DNA from: an uncultured Eubacteriales bacterium
GTDB taxonomy: Bacteria; Bacillota; Clostridia; Oscillospirales; Oscillospiraceae
Assembly: GCA_900549645.1 (NCBI GenBank)
Contig: URPD01000022.1
Span: forward strand, 1-26,923
Direction of reading: 5' to 3'
DNA: 26,923 bases
The translations under genes and the position numbers were made by a program. Shown one piece after another: positions 1 to 8,022 of this stretch (the first letter of the stretch is position 1; every line of letters begins with the position of its first letter). The notes below the pieces were generated by a model. That model ran no database searches, was not told the origin of the DNA, and was given only the letters and a program-made list of their open reading frames with translations.

Positions 1-38
1 CCGGCATGTCATTCACTACCGCGCCGCCGCTTCGCTAC

Positions 39-71
39 CTAAAAGGGGCGCCAAGAGGATGCAGTGCAATG
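39..71 (+). repeat. Dispersed palindromic repeat, partial copy (R1)
   Basis: Contains AGGGGCGCCAAGAGG followed by ATGCAGTGC. The same core recurs near 1648, 2422, 2711, 4925 and 13040. This copy keeps only the right part of the longer element seen at 13040-13093. A C/A-rich stretch at 95-110 lies between it and the galT ribosome-binding site. No gene is visible in bases 1-129. Confidence 0.6.
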
Positions 72-129
72 AGCGCACCAGTCCTAAATCTTTGCCCCCC
101 ACACCCACACATTTCACAATGGAGAGCCT

Positions 130-1632
130 ATGAAAGATTACATCAAAGCCCTTGTAAACTACGGCGTCGCGCACGACCTCATACAGCAGGCCGATTCGCG
201 CTACGTCTACAACCGTCTTCTCGACGTGATGCGCCTCGAACGGGGCGGCGGCACGGCTCCTAAGGGCGAGCCTCTCACCGCCATCCTCGCCGCGCTCACC
301 GACGACGCCGTCAGCCGCGGCCTCATCGGCGACAGCGTCACCGAACGCGACCTGTTCGACACCCGCCTTATGGGCGAGCTGACCCCGTTCCCGCACGAGG
401 TGCACGACCGCTTCGTGCGCGAGTATGCGGTCAGCCCCGAACGCGGCACGGACTGGTTCTATAACTTCTGCGGCGACGTCAACTACATCCGCCGTGACCG
501 CCTCGCGCGCGACATCCACTGGGTCTACAAGTCGGAGTACGGGCCGATGAACATCACCATCAACCTCTCGAAGCCGGAGAAGGACCCCCGCGCCATCGCG
601 GCCGCGCGCCGCGCCCGCCAGAACGGCTACCCGAAATGCCAGCTCTGCGCCGAGAACGAGGGCTACGCCGGGCGGCTGGATCACCCCGCGCGGCAGAATC
701 TGCGCATGGTGCCCGTCCTGCTCGACGGTAAATTCTGGTACATGCAGTTCTCGCCGTACAGCTATTATGAGCAGCACTGCATCTTCCTCAACCAGAGGCA
801 CACCCCGATGTACATCGGGCGCGAGACCTTCGATAAGCTGCTCGCGCTCGTCACCATGCTGCCGCACTACTTCGTCGGCTCGAACGCAGACCTGCCCATT
901 GTCGGCGGCTCGATACTGAGCCACGAGCATTTTCAGGGCGGGCTGGACGTGTTCCCGATGACGAAGGCGCGCATCGAGGGCATGACCTTCTTCGACGGCT
1001 TCCCGGACGTCAAGGTGGGCATCGTCAAGTGGCCGATGCCGGTGCTGCGGCTCAATTGTGCGAACGCGAACCGCATCGTCGATCTGGCCGAACGCATCAC
1101 CTGCGTCTGGCGCGATTATAACGACGAGGCCGTGGGCATCATCTCGGAGACGGACGGCGTGCCGCATAATACGGTCACGCCCATCGCGCGGCGCGACGGC
1201 GTGCGCTATGAGCTTGACCTCGTCCTGCGCAATAACCGCACGACGGAGGAGTACCCCCTCGGCGTGTTCCACCCGCACCCGGAGCTGCACCATATCAAGA
1301 AGGAGAATATCGGACTTATCGAGGTCATGGGGCTTGCGGTGCTGCCGCCGCGGCTCAAGACCGAGCTTGAGACGCTGAAAAACGCCATCCTGAGCGGCAG
1401 TGATATCCGCGCGGACGCGAGCATTGCGGCGCATGCGGATTGGGCGGAGGAGCTGATGCGGAAGCATGAGTTCACGCCGGAGAACGCGGATGAGATATTG
1501 CGGCAGGAGGTGGGCGCGGTGTTCGTGCGCGTGCTTGAGGACGCCGCGGTGTTCAAGCGCACCCCCGACGGCCGCGCCGCCCTCCAGCGCTTCATCACGT
1601 CCGTGAATAGAATCGTGTCGTTTGATGTATGA
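130..1632 (+). CDS. galT: Galactose-1-phosphate uridylyltransferase, firmicute type
   Basis: This 500-residue protein is a UDP-glucose--hexose-1-phosphate uridylyltransferase. It would exchange UMP between UDP-glucose and galactose-1-phosphate in the cytosolic Leloir pathway. The active-site HxHxQ motif is visible as H265-E-H267-F-Q269 in the stretch SHEHFQGG; by family knowledge H267 would carry the UMP. The length of about 500 residues, and a C-terminal half containing GVFHPHPELHHIKKENIG, fit the longer firmicute (class II) family rather than the roughly 350-residue E. coli type. The start is set by GGAG at 121-124, five bases before the ATG. No galK, galE or galM lies beside it here. A NUDIX gene follows 54 bases downstream on the same strand. 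Large open frames on the other strand are high-GC shadows. Confidence 0.95.
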   Translation: MKDYIKALVNYGVAHDLIQQADSRYVYNRLLDVMRLERGGGTAPKGEPLTAILAALTDDAVSRGLIGDSVTERDLFDTRLMGELTPFPHEVHDRFVREYAVSPERGTDWFYNFCGDVNYIRRDRLARDIHWVYKSEYGPMNITINLSKPEKDPRAIAAARRARQNGYPKCQLCAENEGYAGRLDHPARQNLRMVPVLLDGKFWYMQFSPYSYYEQHCIFLNQRHTPMYIGRETFDKLLALVTMLPHYFVGSNADLPIVGGSILSHEHFQGGLDVFPMTKARIEGMTFFDGFPDVKVGIVKWPMPVLRLNCANANRIVDLAERITCVWRDYNDEAVGIISETDGVPHNTVTPIARRDGVRYELDLVLRNNRTTEEYPLGVFHPHPELHHIKKENIGLIEVMGLAVLPPRLKTELETLKNAILSGSDIRADASIAAHADWAEELMRKHEFTPENADEILRQEVGAVFVRVLEDAAVFKRTPDGRAALQRFITSVNRIVSFDV

Positions 1633-1686
1633 GGCGGGTGAGTGGTGGGCGCCAAGCCCCACCCCCACACAAAGGAGACACCGACT

Positions 1687-2304
1687 ATGACCAACGAAAA
1701 ATGGCTGAACTGGGCGATAGAGCTTCAGGCGCTGGCGCAGGCGGGGCTGTTCTACGGCCGCGACGTCTATGATATCGAGCGCTTCCAGCGCATCCGCGAC
1801 ATCGCCGCCGAAATGCTCGCCGACCGTACCGAGCTGCCGCCCGACACGGTCAAGGGGCTGTTCTGCAATGAGACCGGCTACCAGACCCCGAAAATCGACA
1901 CCCGCGCCGCGGTGTTCCGCGACGGAAAAATCCTGCTCGTGCAGGAGAAGGACGGCCTGTGGGCGCTGCCCGGCGGCTGGTGCGACGTGCTGGAGTCGGT
2001 GCGCAGCAATACCGAGAAGGAGGTGCGCGAGGAGGCGGGGCTGGACGTCCGCGCGCGGCGCATCATCGCGGCGCAGGACAGGAACCGGCATAACCGCCCG
2101 CGCTACGCCTACGGAATTATCAAGTTTTTCGTGGAGTGCGAGCTGCTGGGCGGGGAGTTCCGCGCGAATAGTGAGACGCTGGCCTCCGGCTACTTCGGCC
2201 TGAACGACTTGCCGCCGCTGTCGGAGGATAAGACCACCGCCGAGCAGATAGAGCTGTGCTTCGCCGCGCACGCGTCGGCGACGTGGGAGCCGACCTTCGA
2301 CTGA
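1687..2304 (+). CDS. NUDIX hydrolase with NUDIX N-terminal domain
   Basis: This 205-residue protein would cleave a nucleoside diphosphate linked to another group, using Mg2+. The NUDIX box runs from G97 to L119: G97, E103, then KEVREEAGL. The usual Arg of REUxEE is Lys111, a mild change. The first 65 residues or so (LQALAQAGLFYGRDVYDIERF) match the helical N-terminal extension seen in many firmicute ADP-ribose pyrophosphatase-like proteins, so ADP-sugars or ADP-ribose are plausible substrates, but the sequence does not fix one. The start at 1687 is chosen because AAAGGAGA lies at 1671-1678. An in-frame ATG at 1642 precedes that site and would add a low-complexity HPHTKE segment. A terminator follows at 2334. 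Confidence 0.9.
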   Translation: MTNEKWLNWAIELQALAQAGLFYGRDVYDIERFQRIRDIAAEMLADRTELPPDTVKGLFCNETGYQTPKIDTRAAVFRDGKILLVQEKDGLWALPGGWCDVLESVRSNTEKEVREEAGLDVRARRIIAAQDRNRHNRPRYAYGIIKFFVECELLGGEFRANSETLASGYFGLNDLPPLSEDKTTAEQIELCFAAHASATWEPTFD

Positions 2305-2333
2305 CCGCGCATAAATCTGGAATAATAGGAAAC

Positions 2334-2369
2334 ACTGCCTTCTGAAGGAATCTTCGGAGGGCAGTTTTT
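2334..2369 (+). terminator. Intrinsic terminator after the NUDIX gene
   Basis: ACTGCCTTC pairs with GAGGGCAGT (one T-G wobble) around an apical loop, and five T residues follow at 2365-2369. It lies 30 bases past the NUDIX stop codon, as expected for a rho-independent terminator. Confidence 0.8.
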
Positions 2370-2421
2370 GCATGCGATAGGGTGGTTCGCGCATTGTACT
2401 AATGTTGCCCCGCCCCTTGAC

Positions 2422-2446
2422 GCCAGCTCCCCTAGCAGGGGCGCCC
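2422..2446 (+). repeat. Dispersed palindromic repeat, short copy (R2)
   Basis: GCCAGCTCCCCTAG followed by CAGGGGCGCCC matches the right half of the element at 13040-13093, and the reverse complement of 4925-4982. It lies 53 bases before the small ORF at 2499 and points toward it. Confidence 0.65.
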
Positions 2447-2498
2447 ATTTCCCCTTTTAACCCAGCCGATGAAGAGAACAAATTCAGGAGGAAACAAC

Positions 2499-2642
2499 AT
2501 GTCGAAGAAGAACAAGGACAAGACCAAGCAGCCGCCCGTACCGACCGGTCACGACCACCGCGCGGACGAGCCGGAGACAAAGAATATCCTGCATACGCCG
2601 CTCCCCGGCGCGCCCGACGGCATCTCCGGCAATTGGCGGTGA
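2499..2642 (+). CDS. Small hydrophilic hypothetical protein, 47 residues
   Basis: I do not recognise this product. The case for a gene is the perfect AGGAGG at 2486-2491, seven bases before an ATG, an open frame of 47 codons, and a strong hairpin downstream at 2734-2774. The peptide begins MSKKNKDKTKQPPVPTG and ends PGAPDGISGNWR. It is Lys-rich at the N terminus, with Pro, Asp and Glu in the middle, and has no membrane segment, signal peptide or cysteine. It is likely a soluble, poorly structured peptide. It stands alone between a terminator and a minus-strand gene, so its context gives no function. I see no clear promoter in the 130 bases upstream. Confidence 0.5.
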   Translation: MSKKNKDKTKQPPVPTGHDHRADEPETKNILHTPLPGAPDGISGNWR

Positions 2643-2733
2643 TGGGGAACGTAAGCGGCGAGGCTTGCTCGACGCGCTTCTCCATGCGGCACAAAAAACG
2701 ATGCACTGTACCCTTGGCGCCCCACAACGCACC

Positions 2734-2774
2734 GAACCCCCGAGCTGCGGTCGATGACCGCGGCTCGGGGGTTC
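2734..2774. terminator. Strong hairpin between converging genes
   Basis: GAACCCCCGAGC pairs perfectly with GCTCGGGGGTTC. An inner GCGGTC/GACCGC stem closes on a GAT loop, giving about 18 base pairs with one mismatch. It lies between the plus-strand small ORF and the end of the minus-strand LOG gene, so it could end both transcripts. Neither side carries a clear T-run, so intrinsic termination is less certain than a role as a 3'-end stabiliser. Confidence 0.6.
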
Positions 2775-2811
2775 CTCATTCACATACCAATATAAACCTG
2801 ATCACTGCGCC

Positions 2812-3345
2812 TTACCGCCCAAGGATCGCCCGGATCTCGTCCAGATTTGCGGCGAAATATATCCCACGCTGGCGCTCGGCGGACGACAGCCCCGCGTCGA
2901 TCATGCGCCGAAGCAGCTCGCGCAGAGGCTCATAATACCCGTTGAGGTCGTACAGGATACACGGCGCGCTCAGGTGCCTGAGGGACACCTTCGACATCAC
3001 CTCCGTGATCTCCTCCAGCGTGCCGGTGCCGCCGGGCAGCGCGATGAACGCCTCGCCGAGCTCTATCATCTTCGCCTTGCGCTCGGACATGTCGCGCGTG
3101 ACGATCAGCTCCGTCAGCCCGTCGAACTCGTAGCCCTCGTCGATGAAAAACTGCGGCTCCACGCCGATGGCCTTGCCGCCCGCGGCGAGCGCGCTTTTCG
3201 CCAGCACGCCCATCAGCCCGCTTTCCGAGCCGCCGTACACCAGCGTGTTGCCGCTCTCGCCGATCCAGCGGCCAAGCTCCGCCGTCGCCTGCGCAAGCGC
3301 GGGGTCATTGCCCGCGTTCGCGCCGAGATAAACCGTGATATTCAT
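2812..3345 (-). CDS. LOG-family protein (nucleoside 5'-monophosphate phosphoribohydrolase-like)
   Basis: This 177-residue cytosolic protein belongs to the LOG / lysine decarboxylase-like (TIGR00730) family. Characterised members cleave AMP or cytokinin monophosphates to base plus ribose 5-phosphate. The diagnostic motif PGGTGTLEE spans residues 104-112, and YGGSESGLMG (37-46) and SERK (87-90) form the nucleotide pocket seen in the family. Length is typical. It is the second gene of a minus-strand pair: GAGGT in the ribosome-binding site overlaps the DUF1846 stop codon, nine bases before this ATG, so the two are probably translated from one message. Old lysine-decarboxylase labels for this family are wrong; the true substrate here is not known. 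Confidence 0.88.
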   Translation of the reverse strand: MNITVYLGANAGNDPALAQATAELGRWIGESGNTLVYGGSESGLMGVLAKSALAAGGKAIGVEPQFFIDEGYEFDGLTELIVTRDMSERKAKMIELGEAFIALPGGTGTLEEITEVMSKVSLRHLSAPCILYDLNGYYEPLRELLRRMIDAGLSSAERQRGIYFAANLDEIRAILGR

Positions 3346-3354
3346 TGCAAAACC

Positions 3355-4842
3355 TCAATTCTTGTGGAACAGCTTCTTCGCCTGATACTTCGGCTCGAAG
3401 GTGATGTTCACGCCCAGCTTCTTGAACAGATCCTCGTCGACATGCGAGAGAATGACCGAGGAGTGCGCCTCACAGCCGCGAAGCTTGTCGAGCTGGTCGA
3501 TGGCGTAGCCCGCCATGGGGTTCGTGACCGCGCATATCGACAGCGCGATGAGCAGCTCGTCGGTGTGCAGGCGGGGGTTGTGGTTGCCGAGATGCTCGAC
3601 CTTGAGATGCTGTATCGGCTCGATGACGCCGGGCGCGATAAGCGGCAGCTTCTTGTCGATGCCGGCGAGCGCCTTGAGGGCGTTAAGGAGACAGGCCGAG
3701 GACGCGCCAAGCAGGGAGCTCGTCTTGCCGGTGACGATGCTGCCGTCGGCAAGCTCCAGCGCCACGGCGGGCGCGCCCGTCTCCTGCGCGCGCTGGAGCG
3801 CCGCGCCGACAACGGGACGGTCGGCGGCGGTCAGGCCGAGGGAGTTCATAATAAGCTCAATCTTGCGCAGCTCCTGCGGTTCGGAGGTGCCGCGGCGCAC
3901 ACCGCATGCGGCGGCGTAGTAGCGGCGGATGATCTCCTGCTTGGAGGCCTCGCAGCAGGCGTCGTCGTCGAAGATGCAGAAGCCGTTCATGTTCACGCCC
4001 ATGTCGGTCGGGCTCTTGTAGGGGCTGTCGCCGTAGATCTTCTTGAACATGGCTTCGAGCACGGGGAAGATCTCGACGTCGCGGTTGTAGTTGACGGTGG
4101 TGACGCCGTAGGCTTCGAGATGGAAGGGGTCGATCATGTTGACGTCGTCGAGGTCGGCGGTAGCGGCCTCGTAGGCGAGGTTGACGGGGTGCTTGAGCGG
4201 GAGGTTCCAGACGGGGAAGGTCTCGAACTTCGCGTAGCCGGCGCTGACGCCGCGCTTGTGCTCATGGTAGAGCTGGCTGAGGCAGGTAGCCATTTTGCCG
4301 CTGCCGGGGCCGGGGGCGGTGACGACCACGAGACTGCGGGAGGTTTCGATGTAGTCGTTGCGGCCGAAGCCCTCGTCGGAGACGATGAGGGGGATGTTGG
4401 AGGGGTAGTCGGGGATGATGTAGTGGCGGTAGACCTTGACACCGAGGGCTTCAAGCCTGTGCTGGAACTTGTCCGCGATGGCCTGACCGCGGTAGTGCGT
4501 CAAAACGACGCTGCCGATGTAGAGGCCGATGCCGCGGAATGCGTCGATCAGGCGGAGGGTGTCGTCGTCGTAGGTGATGCCGAGGTCGCCGCGGCGCTTG
4601 CTGCGTTCTATGTCGTCGGCGGAGATGGCGATGACGATCTCGGCCTCGTCCTTCATTTCCAGCAGCATTCTGACCTTGCTGTCGGGCGCGAAGCCGGGGA
4701 GGACGCGGGAGGCGTGGTAATCGTCGAAGAGCTTGCCGCCGAATTCGAGGTACAGCTTGCCGCCGAATTTGCTGATGCGGTCGCGTATGTTCTGCGATTG
4801 GAGCTTGAGGTACTTGTCGTTGTCAAAGCCTATCCTGTGCAT
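3355..4842 (-). CDS. DUF1846 domain-containing protein
   Basis: This 495-residue protein matches the DUF1846 family from end to end, beginning MHRIGFDNDKYLKLQSQ and with the characteristic TAPGPGSGKMATCLSQ segment near residue 180. That segment resembles a phosphate-binding loop but is one residue shorter than a classical Walker A (GxxxGK) and lacks the final Ser/Thr. The family is common in firmicutes and, as far as I know, has no settled biochemical role. No signal peptide or membrane segment is visible. GGGAG lies about ten bases before the ATG. Gene order places it first in a two-gene unit with the LOG protein, suggesting a link to nucleotide metabolism, which is inference only. Confidence 0.88.
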   Translation of the reverse strand: MHRIGFDNDKYLKLQSQNIRDRISKFGGKLYLEFGGKLFDDYHASRVLPGFAPDSKVRMLLEMKDEAEIVIAISADDIERSKRRGDLGITYDDDTLRLIDAFRGIGLYIGSVVLTHYRGQAIADKFQHRLEALGVKVYRHYIIPDYPSNIPLIVSDEGFGRNDYIETSRSLVVVTAPGPGSGKMATCLSQLYHEHKRGVSAGYAKFETFPVWNLPLKHPVNLAYEAATADLDDVNMIDPFHLEAYGVTTVNYNRDVEIFPVLEAMFKKIYGDSPYKSPTDMGVNMNGFCIFDDDACCEASKQEIIRRYYAAACGVRRGTSEPQELRKIELIMNSLGLTAADRPVVGAALQRAQETGAPAVALELADGSIVTGKTSSLLGASSACLLNALKALAGIDKKLPLIAPGVIEPIQHLKVEHLGNHNPRLHTDELLIALSICAVTNPMAGYAIDQLDKLRGCEAHSSVILSHVDEDLFKKLGVNITFEPKYQAKKLFHKN

Positions 4843-4924
4843 GATGTTCTATCTCCCAAAAGTTAGTATTTTCGTATGTAAAGGCTTAGATAGTTAAAGA
4901 ATGATGGGGGAAAAGTGCGCCGCA

Positions 4925-4982
4925 CCCTCTTGGCGCCCCTTTTAGGGGAGCTGGCGGGCGTTAGCCCGACTGAGGGGTCGCC
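4925..4982 (-). repeat. Dispersed palindromic repeat, full copy (R3)
   Basis: Read on the minus strand it runs GGCGACCCCTCAGTC, a variable GGGC/GCCC centre, then CCAGCTCCCCTA and GGGGCGCCAAGAGGG. It is nearly identical to 13040-13093 outside the centre. It lies in the 408-base gap between the divergent DUF1846 and secA genes, about 80 bases upstream of the DUF1846 start. The rest of that gap holds a second hairpin cluster (5035-5078) and two promoter-like sites. Confidence 0.75.
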
Positions 4983-5034
4983 AGAGTAACGATACGAGCA
5001 GTGCGCAAAAGACAGCACACGCCCCAAATCACCC

Positions 5035-5078
5035 CGTAGGGGACGGCCTCCGTGCCGTCCCGCAGGCATCACCGATGC
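5035..5078. repeat. Cluster of three short hairpins
   Basis: CCCC-GTA-GGGG overlaps GGACGGC-CTCCGT-GCCGTCC (5041-5060), and GCATC-ACC-GATGC follows at 5066-5078. Such compact GC-rich palindromes look like a second REP-type repeat. Only one copy occurs in this window, so dispersal cannot be shown here. Confidence 0.45.
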
Positions 5079-5120
5079 ACCCAAACACTACACCAATTCT
5101 ACCATATTTCATAATAAAGC

Positions 5121-5129
5121 ATTATAACA
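5121..5129 (-). promoter_or_regulatory. Possible extended -10 promoter for DUF1846-LOG
   Basis: The minus strand reads TGTTATAAT, a perfect -10 with the TGn extension. A weak -35 (TTGTGC) lies 16 bases upstream. Transcription from here would give a leader of about 270 bases that includes repeat R3. Sequence match only. Confidence 0.4.
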
Positions 5130-5191
5130 TACTTTCCGCGAAGCACAAGCCGCGAAAAAACCAAATAAGACTTTTTTTATTCATATTCATG

Positions 5192-5200
5192 TGTTATAAT
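5192..5200 (+). promoter_or_regulatory. Extended -10 promoter for secA
   Basis: TGTTATAAT gives a perfect -10 hexamer (5195-5200) with a TGn extension. The -35 position holds a T-run rather than TTGACA, as is common for extended -10 promoters. The predicted start near 5207 leaves a leader of about 44 bases and excludes the in-frame ATG at 5206 as the translation start. Confidence 0.6.
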
Positions 5201-5250
5201 TCACTATGTATTGGTATCCTCATATTATTGTAACACGAAAGGCATACGCA

Positions 5251-8022
5251 ATGGGACTTTTCAATAAGATTTTCGGCAGCTACAACGACCGTGAGCTGAA
5301 AAGAATATATCCTATCGCCGATGCGATAGAGAAGCTGGAGCCGGAATACGCCGCCCTGACGGACGACGCGCTCCGCGCCAAGACCGACGAATTCAAAGCC
5401 CGCTACAACGACGGCGAGACGCTGGACGAGCTTCTGCCGGAGGCGTTCGCCGCCGTGCGCGAGGCCGCGTGGCGCGTGCTGGGCATGAAGCCCTTCCGCG
5501 TGCAGCTCATCGGCGGCATTGTGCTGCATCAGGGGCGCATCGCCGAGATGAAGACCGGCGAGGGCAAGACCCTTGTCGCCGTCCTCCCGGCCTACCTCAA
5601 CGCCCTGGCCGGCGAGGGCGTACATATCGTCACCGTCAACGACTACCTCGCCCGCCGCGACAGCGAATGGATGGGCAAGGTGCACCGTTTCATGGGTCTG
5701 TCCGTCGGCCTTATCGTCCACGGCCTGACCCCGACCGAGCGCCGCGCGGCCTACGCCTGCGACATCACCTACGGCACCAACAACGAGATGGGCTTCGACT
5801 ACCTGCGCGACAACATGGCGCTTTACAAGGAGAACATGGTTCAGCGCGGGCACGCCTTCGCCATCGTCGACGAGGTGGACTCCATCCTCATCGACGAAGC
5901 GCGCACGCCGCTCATCATCTCCGGTCAGGGCGACGAGAGCACCGACCTCTACCGTCAGGCGGACGACTTTGTCCGCCGCCTGAAGAAGGTCGTGTACGCC
6001 TCGGTCGACGAGAAGGAGGAGGAGAGCGACGACCTCGACGCCGACTACGTCGTGGACGAGAAGGCGCGCACCGCGACTCTGACCGCCCGCGGCATCGCCA
6101 AGGCGGAGCAGGCGTTCAACCTCGAAAACCTCGCCGACATCGAGAACGCGACTCTGGCGCACCATATCAATCAGGCGCTCAAGGCGCACGGCGTTATGAA
6201 GCGCGACATCGACTATATCGTCAAGGACGGCGAGATAATCATCGTCGACGAGTTCACCGGCCGCCTCATGCTCGGCCGCCGCTACTCCGAGGGTCTGCAT
6301 CAGGCCATCGAGGCCAAGGAGCACGTCGACGTGCAGAAGGAGAACCGCACCCTCGCAACCATCACCTTCCAGAACTACTTCCGCCTTTACGGCAAGCTCT
6401 CCGGCATGACCGGTACCGCCGCGACTGAGGCCGAGGAGTTTGAAGCGATATACAAGCTCGATATCATCGAGATCCCGACCAATAAGCCCGTCATCAGGAT
6501 CGACGACCCCGACGTCGTGTACAAAAACGACGCGGGCAAGAACCGCGCCATCGTCGAGCAGATCGTCGCCTGCCACGAGAAGGGGCAGCCCGTGCTGGTC
6601 GGCACGGTGTCCATCGAGAAGAGCGAATATATCTCGTCGCTGCTGAAAAAGCGCGGCGTACCGCATACGGTGCTCAACGCCAAGTACCATGAGAAGGAAG
6701 CGGAGATCGTCGCGCAGGCGGGCAAGCTCGGCGCGGTCACTATCGCAACCAACATGGCCGGCCGCGGCACCGACATCGTCCTCGGCGGCAACGCCGAGTT
6801 CATGGCCAAGACTGACCTGCGCAAGGCCGGGTTTGACGATCATGTCATCGCCGAAGCCACGGGCTTTGCCGACACCGACGACGAGGACATCATCGCCGCG
6901 CGCAAGCTTTTTGCCGAGCGCATGGCGGAGCATAAGAAGGCGACCGACGCCGAGGCCGCGAAGGTTCGCGCCGCGGGCGGCCTCTTCATCCTCGGCACCG
7001 AACGACACGAATCGCGCCGTATCGACAATCAGCTCCGCGGCCGTTCAGGCCGTCAGGGCGACCCCGGCGAAAGCCGCTTCTTCCTCGCCATGACCGACGA
7101 TATCATGCGTCTTTTCGGCTCCGAGCGCATTATGAACATGATGGAGACGCTGAAGGTCGACGAGGACACCCCGCTTGACGCGAAGATGCTCTCCGGCGCG
7201 ATCGAGCAGGCGCAGAAGACCGTCGAAAGCCGCAACTTCCAAGTCCGCAAGAGCGTGCTTGAGTACGACGACGTGATGAACCAGCAGCGCGGCATCATCT
7301 ACGGCGAGCGCCGCAAGGTGCTTGACGGCGAGGATCTGCGCGAGCAGATAACCGGCATGATACGCGAGTTTGTGTCCTCCACCGTCGCCGCCGCGATGCA
7401 CGGCGAGCCTGCGGAGACGAGCCAGCAGCTTGACGACGTGCTCGCGCCGTTCGAGAAGCTGTTCCTCCCGCACGGGGCGATAACGCTTGAGCAGTTCGGC
7501 GGAAAGGTGAAGCAGGACGCACTCACGGAGCGCGTGGACGATATCGCCATGAAGGTGTACGAAGCGCGCGAGAAGGAGTTCGGCGACGGGCCGAACGGCC
7601 TGCCGCTCATGCGTGAGCTGGAGCGCGTCGTGATGCTCCGCGTCGTGGACGAATACTGGATGGAGCACATCGACGCGATGAGCGACCTCAAGCAGGGCAT
7701 CGGCCTGCGCGGCTACGGCGCGACCAAGCCCATCGACGCGTACAAGCAGGAGGGCTTCGAGATGTTCGAGGCCATGGTGCAGGGCATCCGCGAGGAGACC
7801 GTGCGCCGCATATTCACCGTCCGCGTCCGCAAGGAGCAGACGATAGAGCGCAAGGCCGTCGCCAAGAACGCCGCGGCCAACGTCGGCGGCGCGCCGGTCA
7901 AAAAGCAGCCGGTCAAGAAAGCGCCGAAGCCGGGGCGCAACGATCCCTGCCCCTGCGGGAAGATGAAGGCGGACGGCAGCCGCCGCCTGAAATATAAGGA
8001 ATGCTGCGGGAGAAACGAATAA
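5251..8022 (+). CDS. secA: Preprotein translocase ATPase SecA
   Basis: SecA is the ATP-driven motor that pushes unfolded preproteins through SecYEG. The 923-residue sequence shows the Walker A segment MKTGEGKT at 100-107, the Walker B DEVD at 207-210, motif TNMAGRGTDI in the second helicase lobe, and the RGRSGRQGDPG segment. A C-terminal SEC-C zinc motif uses C900, C902, C918 and C919. Between the two cysteine pairs lie 15 residues, where the common form has about 8. The start at 5251 follows AAAGG at 5238-5242; the upstream ATG at 5206 coincides with the predicted transcription start. pgeF begins on the base after the stop codon, so the two are probably co-transcribed. SecY is encoded later in the window. 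Confidence 0.97.
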   Translation: MGLFNKIFGSYNDRELKRIYPIADAIEKLEPEYAALTDDALRAKTDEFKARYNDGETLDELLPEAFAAVREAAWRVLGMKPFRVQLIGGIVLHQGRIAEMKTGEGKTLVAVLPAYLNALAGEGVHIVTVNDYLARRDSEWMGKVHRFMGLSVGLIVHGLTPTERRAAYACDITYGTNNEMGFDYLRDNMALYKENMVQRGHAFAIVDEVDSILIDEARTPLIISGQGDESTDLYRQADDFVRRLKKVVYASVDEKEEESDDLDADYVVDEKARTATLTARGIAKAEQAFNLENLADIENATLAHHINQALKAHGVMKRDIDYIVKDGEIIIVDEFTGRLMLGRRYSEGLHQAIEAKEHVDVQKENRTLATITFQNYFRLYGKLSGMTGTAATEAEEFEAIYKLDIIEIPTNKPVIRIDDPDVVYKNDAGKNRAIVEQIVACHEKGQPVLVGTVSIEKSEYISSLLKKRGVPHTVLNAKYHEKEAEIVAQAGKLGAVTIATNMAGRGTDIVLGGNAEFMAKTDLRKAGFDDHVIAEATGFADTDDEDIIAARKLFAERMAEHKKATDAEAAKVRAAGGLFILGTERHESRRIDNQLRGRSGRQGDPGESRFFLAMTDDIMRLFGSERIMNMMETLKVDEDTPLDAKMLSGAIEQAQKTVESRNFQVRKSVLEYDDVMNQQRGIIYGERRKVLDGEDLREQITGMIREFVSSTVAAAMHGEPAETSQQLDDVLAPFEKLFLPHGAITLEQFGGKVKQDALTERVDDIAMKVYEAREKEFGDGPNGLPLMRELERVVMLRVVDEYWMEHIDAMSDLKQGIGLRGYGATKPIDAYKQEGFEMFEAMVQGIREETVRRIFTVRVRKEQTIERKAVAKNAAANVGGAPVKKQPVKKAPKPGRNDPCPCGKMKADGSRRLKYKECCGRNE

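Noticed and set aside
1642..1686. Upstream ATG for the NUDIX gene
   Set aside because: It precedes the ribosome-binding site at 1671-1678 and would add a low-complexity segment not seen in the family.
16..2727. 903-codon open frame on the minus strand opposite galT and NUDIX
   Set aside because: High-GC shadow frame; Arg/Ala/His-rich low-information sequence with no recognisable domain, while the plus strand encodes clear GalT and NUDIX motifs.
2974..4866. 630-codon plus-strand frame opposite LOG and DUF1846
   Set aside because: Composition is Ala/Val/Asp/Gly-biased and mirrors the codon pattern of the real minus-strand genes.
5194..7008. 604-codon minus-strand frame opposite secA
   Set aside because: Shadow of secA codons; no start context and no domain.
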